Positions 61,346 to 64,000 of a stretch of 64,000 bases of DNA are shown here, piece by piece. Below the pieces are notes generated by a model. It saw only the letters and a program-made list of their open reading frames with translations, did not search any database and was not told the origin of the DNA. Where the stretch lies: positions 47,139,257 through 47,203,256 of the forward strand of contig OX457031.1 of the NCBI GenBank assembly GCA_949752745.1, read 5' to 3'. This DNA comes from Protula sp. h YS-2021 (taxonomy: Eukaryota > Annelida > Polychaeta > Sabellida > Serpulidae). The stretch's first letter is position 1. The number at the start of each line of letters is the position of its first letter. The translations under genes and the position numbers were made by a program.

Positions 61346-61532
61346 TAAGTAAAAGTTTACATACGTACATACGCGCACACGTACATACGGACGGCAAAGT
61401 TTCCCCTCTACTGATGTGATAAGATCAGCCCGACGAAGTCAGGCAGTCTAAAAAGGAAACAAGAATTAACTTTTCATGCCACCTTTATTGTTAATACCTG
61501 TTAACAACGTAACAATTATCCTTTTAAACGAA

Positions 61533-61562
<30 letters not shown>
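61533..61562. repeat. (AT)n microsatellite
   Basis: About 14 AT units. Confidence 0.95.
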
Positions 61563-61563
<1 letters not shown>

Positions 61564-61729
61564 ACCAAAGCTTAATATAGCAGCTATCACGCCATCACGT
61601 AGACTATAACATCGCCACAGGTAACTGCACCACAACATCATGTAGCTTCAGAACACACGACGTGACTACAACATACACCACGAGGCCGCAAGCAACAACC
61701 CGCGCGCTGTTTCCCAAAACTGTATATCA

Positions 61730-61985
61730 AACCGGCCCACAATGCACTACAGAGTATGGACGCATACCAAATCGGCCCACAATGCACTGCAGAGTATGGA
61801 CGCACACCAAACCGGCCCACAATGCACTGCAGAGTATGGACGCATACCAAATCGGCCAAGAATGCACTGCAGAGTATCGAGGAGTGTCACACCGGTCCAT
61901 AATGTGCTGCGGGTAAACGACGTTCCTCAAACCGGCCCACCATGCACTGCAGAATATCAACGCATACCAAATCGGTTCACAAAGC
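61730..61985. repeat. 40-bp tandem repeat, six copies
   Basis: Unit ACCGGCCCACAATGCACTGC followed by AGAGTATGGACGCATACCAA. 'CGGCCCAC' recurs at 61733, 61773 and 61813, then diverges (CGGCCAAG, CGGTCCAT, CGGCCCACC). It contains PstI-like CTGCAG in each unit. Reading frames on both strands are artefacts. Confidence 0.93.
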
Positions 61986-62504
61986 CCGGTAGAAAAAAGG
62001 AGAAAAAAGCCTACCCTGAAGCCGACTATCAAAGTGGCGGAAGCGAAAACGACTGACATTTATGCTTTGTCTTGTTAAATTTAACCCAAATTTTTGAGAA
62101 AAAAATATATTCTGTAGCGCATAGAGGTTTAGTCACTGGCTCGTACATTGGTCATTAATATGTAACAATATCACATAACTAACACCGTGCACGCGTTCTG
62201 AAAGCGGCGCGCCATTCCCACGGCGCATCTGTGGCAGCGCGAGGATCAACTGCCACAACGATCTCTGACTGCACGAACACTACACAATAATGATTATAAG
62301 CTATACATATTATACTCTAACAGTACCAGGTGAGAAAATATAAAGGGCATTTTCTGTACCTGGCCCAACACACACCATATCTTGAGATAAGGGAATTAAG
62401 TCTCAGGATCAGATCGTTTAAAACTGTTACTAGAGTCAGTTATCACATTAGTTTTACAAGAGATTTTTGCCCCTTCAGCACTTTTAAGAGATGATACAAT
62501 AATG

Positions 62505-63780
62505 TAACCAACATGGACTCATGGAAACATACGAGCCACTGAGTCATATACCAACGTGGACTCACAAAAATATACGAGCCACTGAGTGATATACCAACAT
62601 GGACTCACAAAAATATACGCACCACTGAGTCATACAGCCACATGGACTAACGGAAACAAACGAGCCAATGAGTCATACAGCAACATGGACTCACGGAAAC
62701 AATCGAGCACTGAGTCATACAGCTACATGGATTCACGGAAACAAACGAGCCAATGAGTCATACAGCAACATGGACTCACGGAAACAAACGAGCCACTGAG
62801 TCATACACCAACATGGACTCACGGAAACAAACGAGCCAATGAGTCATACAGCAACATGGACTCACGGAAACAAACGAGCACTGAGCCATACAGCCACATG
62901 GATTCACGGAAACAAACGAGCCAATGAGTCATACAGCAACATGGACTCACGGAAACAAACGAACCACTGAGTCATACAGCCACATGGACTCACGGAAACA
63001 AACGAGCAACTCAGTCATACAGCAACATGGATTCACGGAAACAAACGAACCACTGAGTCATACAGCCACATGGACTCACGGAAACAAACGAGCCACTGAG
63101 TCATACATCAACATGGACTCACGGAAACATACGAGCCACTGAGTCATACATCAACATGGACTCACGGAAACAAACGAACCACTGAGTCATACAGCCACAT
63201 GGACTCACGGAAACAAACGAGCCACTGAGTCATACATCAACATGGACTCACGGAAACATACGAGCCACTGAGTCATACATCAACATGGACTCACGGAAAC
63301 AAACGAGCCACTGAGTCATACATCAACATGGACTCACGGAAACATACGAGCCACTGAGTCATACAGCCACATGAACTCACGGAAACAAACGAGTCACTGA
63401 GTCATACAGCCACATGGACTCACGGAAACAAACGAGTCACTGATTCATACAGCCACATGGACTCACGGAAACATACGAACCACTGAGTCATACATCAACA
63501 TGGACTCGCGGTAACAAACGAGCCAATGAGTCATACATCAACATGGACTCACGGAAACATACGAACCACTGAGTCATACATCAACATGGACTCACGGTAA
63601 CAAACGAGCCAATGAGTCATACAGCCACATGGACTCACGGAAACAAACGAGTCACTGAGTCATACAGCCACATGGACTCACGGAAACAAACGAGCACTGA
63701 TTCATACAGCAACATGGACTCACGGAAACAAACGAGCCAATGAGTCATACAGCCACATGGACTCACGGAAACAAACGTCA
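62505..63780. repeat. 43-bp satellite, about 29 copies
   Basis: Unit GAGTCATACAGCAACATGGA followed by CTCACGGAAACAAACGAGCCACT, mostly 43 bp with occasional 42-bp members (GAGCACTGAG for GAGCCACTGAG). Variants (CATCAACATGG/CAGCCACATGG; AAACATACG/AAACAAACG) are interspersed, partly in pairs. The array decays at both ends. Confidence 0.97.
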
Positions 63781-63857
63781 ACATCATGCCACAGCCCGTC
63801 TCGAGGCATAACGTCATGCACCCAGAAGGCCTAGATTAGAGTGTGTGTGGGAAAATT

Positions 63858-63873
63858 GGGGGGGGGGGGGGGG
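63858..63873. repeat. Poly-G homopolymer near the right edge
   Basis: A 16-bp G run. Comparable long G/C runs occur at 7297-7315, 9193-9208, 31780-31793, 38048-38062 and 51131-51144. Confidence 0.95.
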
Positions 63874-64000
63874 AGGGGGCATAAGTTGCCCTATGAACTC
63901 TTGTGTTATTTGATTCACAGATCAAACTGTTCCTTTCTCTCGCACAACGACATGATTACACACTTGAACACATTAGTGCTTCACTTTGAAATTATGTAAA

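Overview
The window is animal nuclear DNA, AT-rich, with spliced genes (GT-AG introns with pyrimidine tracts), long introns, and a very high load of transposon remnants, foldback elements, microsatellites, G/C homopolymers and satellites. The repeat types (degraded DIRS-like retroelement, miniature Polinton-like element, CCCAGCAAAC-ended MITEs, runs of TGACCTTGACC-type sequence) suggest a marine invertebrate, perhaps a lophotrochozoan or a non-vertebrate deuterostome. I cannot name the species from sequence alone.

Three host genes can be supported. (1) A partial minus-strand secreted C-type lectin-like gene at about 4.8-6.8 kb: a signal-peptide exon and the first half of a lectin domain. The rest was not found and probably lies beyond the left edge. 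(2) A complete 13-exon minus-strand SLC6 sodium/chloride-coupled transporter of glycine-transporter type, from the ATG at 46853 to the TAA at 22536. It encodes about 615 residues, but exon 12 lacks one base beside a C run. (3) A complete 8-exon plus-strand thiopurine S-methyltransferase (TPMT) gene, 32932-37095, 242 residues, lying entirely inside intron 6 of the transporter and antisense to it.

Layout: 1-4.6 kb, no recognisable gene; 4.8-6.8 kb, lectin gene; 7.7-8.3 kb, MITE A copy 1; 9.3-10.1 kb, repeats; 10.9-11.5 kb, repeat family D; 11.7-15.2 kb, decayed DIRS-like retrotransposon (minus strand); 15.3-16.9 kb, MITE A copy 2 split by a second MITE; 18-22 kb, hairpins, a TA-flanked MITE and a long CA microsatellite; 22.5-46.9 kb, the transporter with TPMT nested in it, a 3.5-kb miniature Polinton-like element filling most of intron 8, and partial tandem duplications touching exons 3 and 10; 47-49.7 kb, diverged MITE relatives; 50-51.8 kb, a 34-bp minisatellite and a foldback; 54.9-57.2 kb, a 36-bp satellite with 828-bp higher-order periodicity; 57.9-61.3 kb, diverged roughly 150-bp repeats around a broken gag-like gene; 61.7-63.8 kb, a 40-bp and a 43-bp tandem array.

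The most interesting structures are the nested TPMT gene, the miniature Polinton-like element carrying a zinc-finger fragment, the copied 3' splice site of transporter exon 10, the decayed exon-3 duplicates, and the MITE-in-MITE insertion with readable 2-bp target duplications. Most long open frames in the window are artefacts of repeats whose unit length is a multiple of three.
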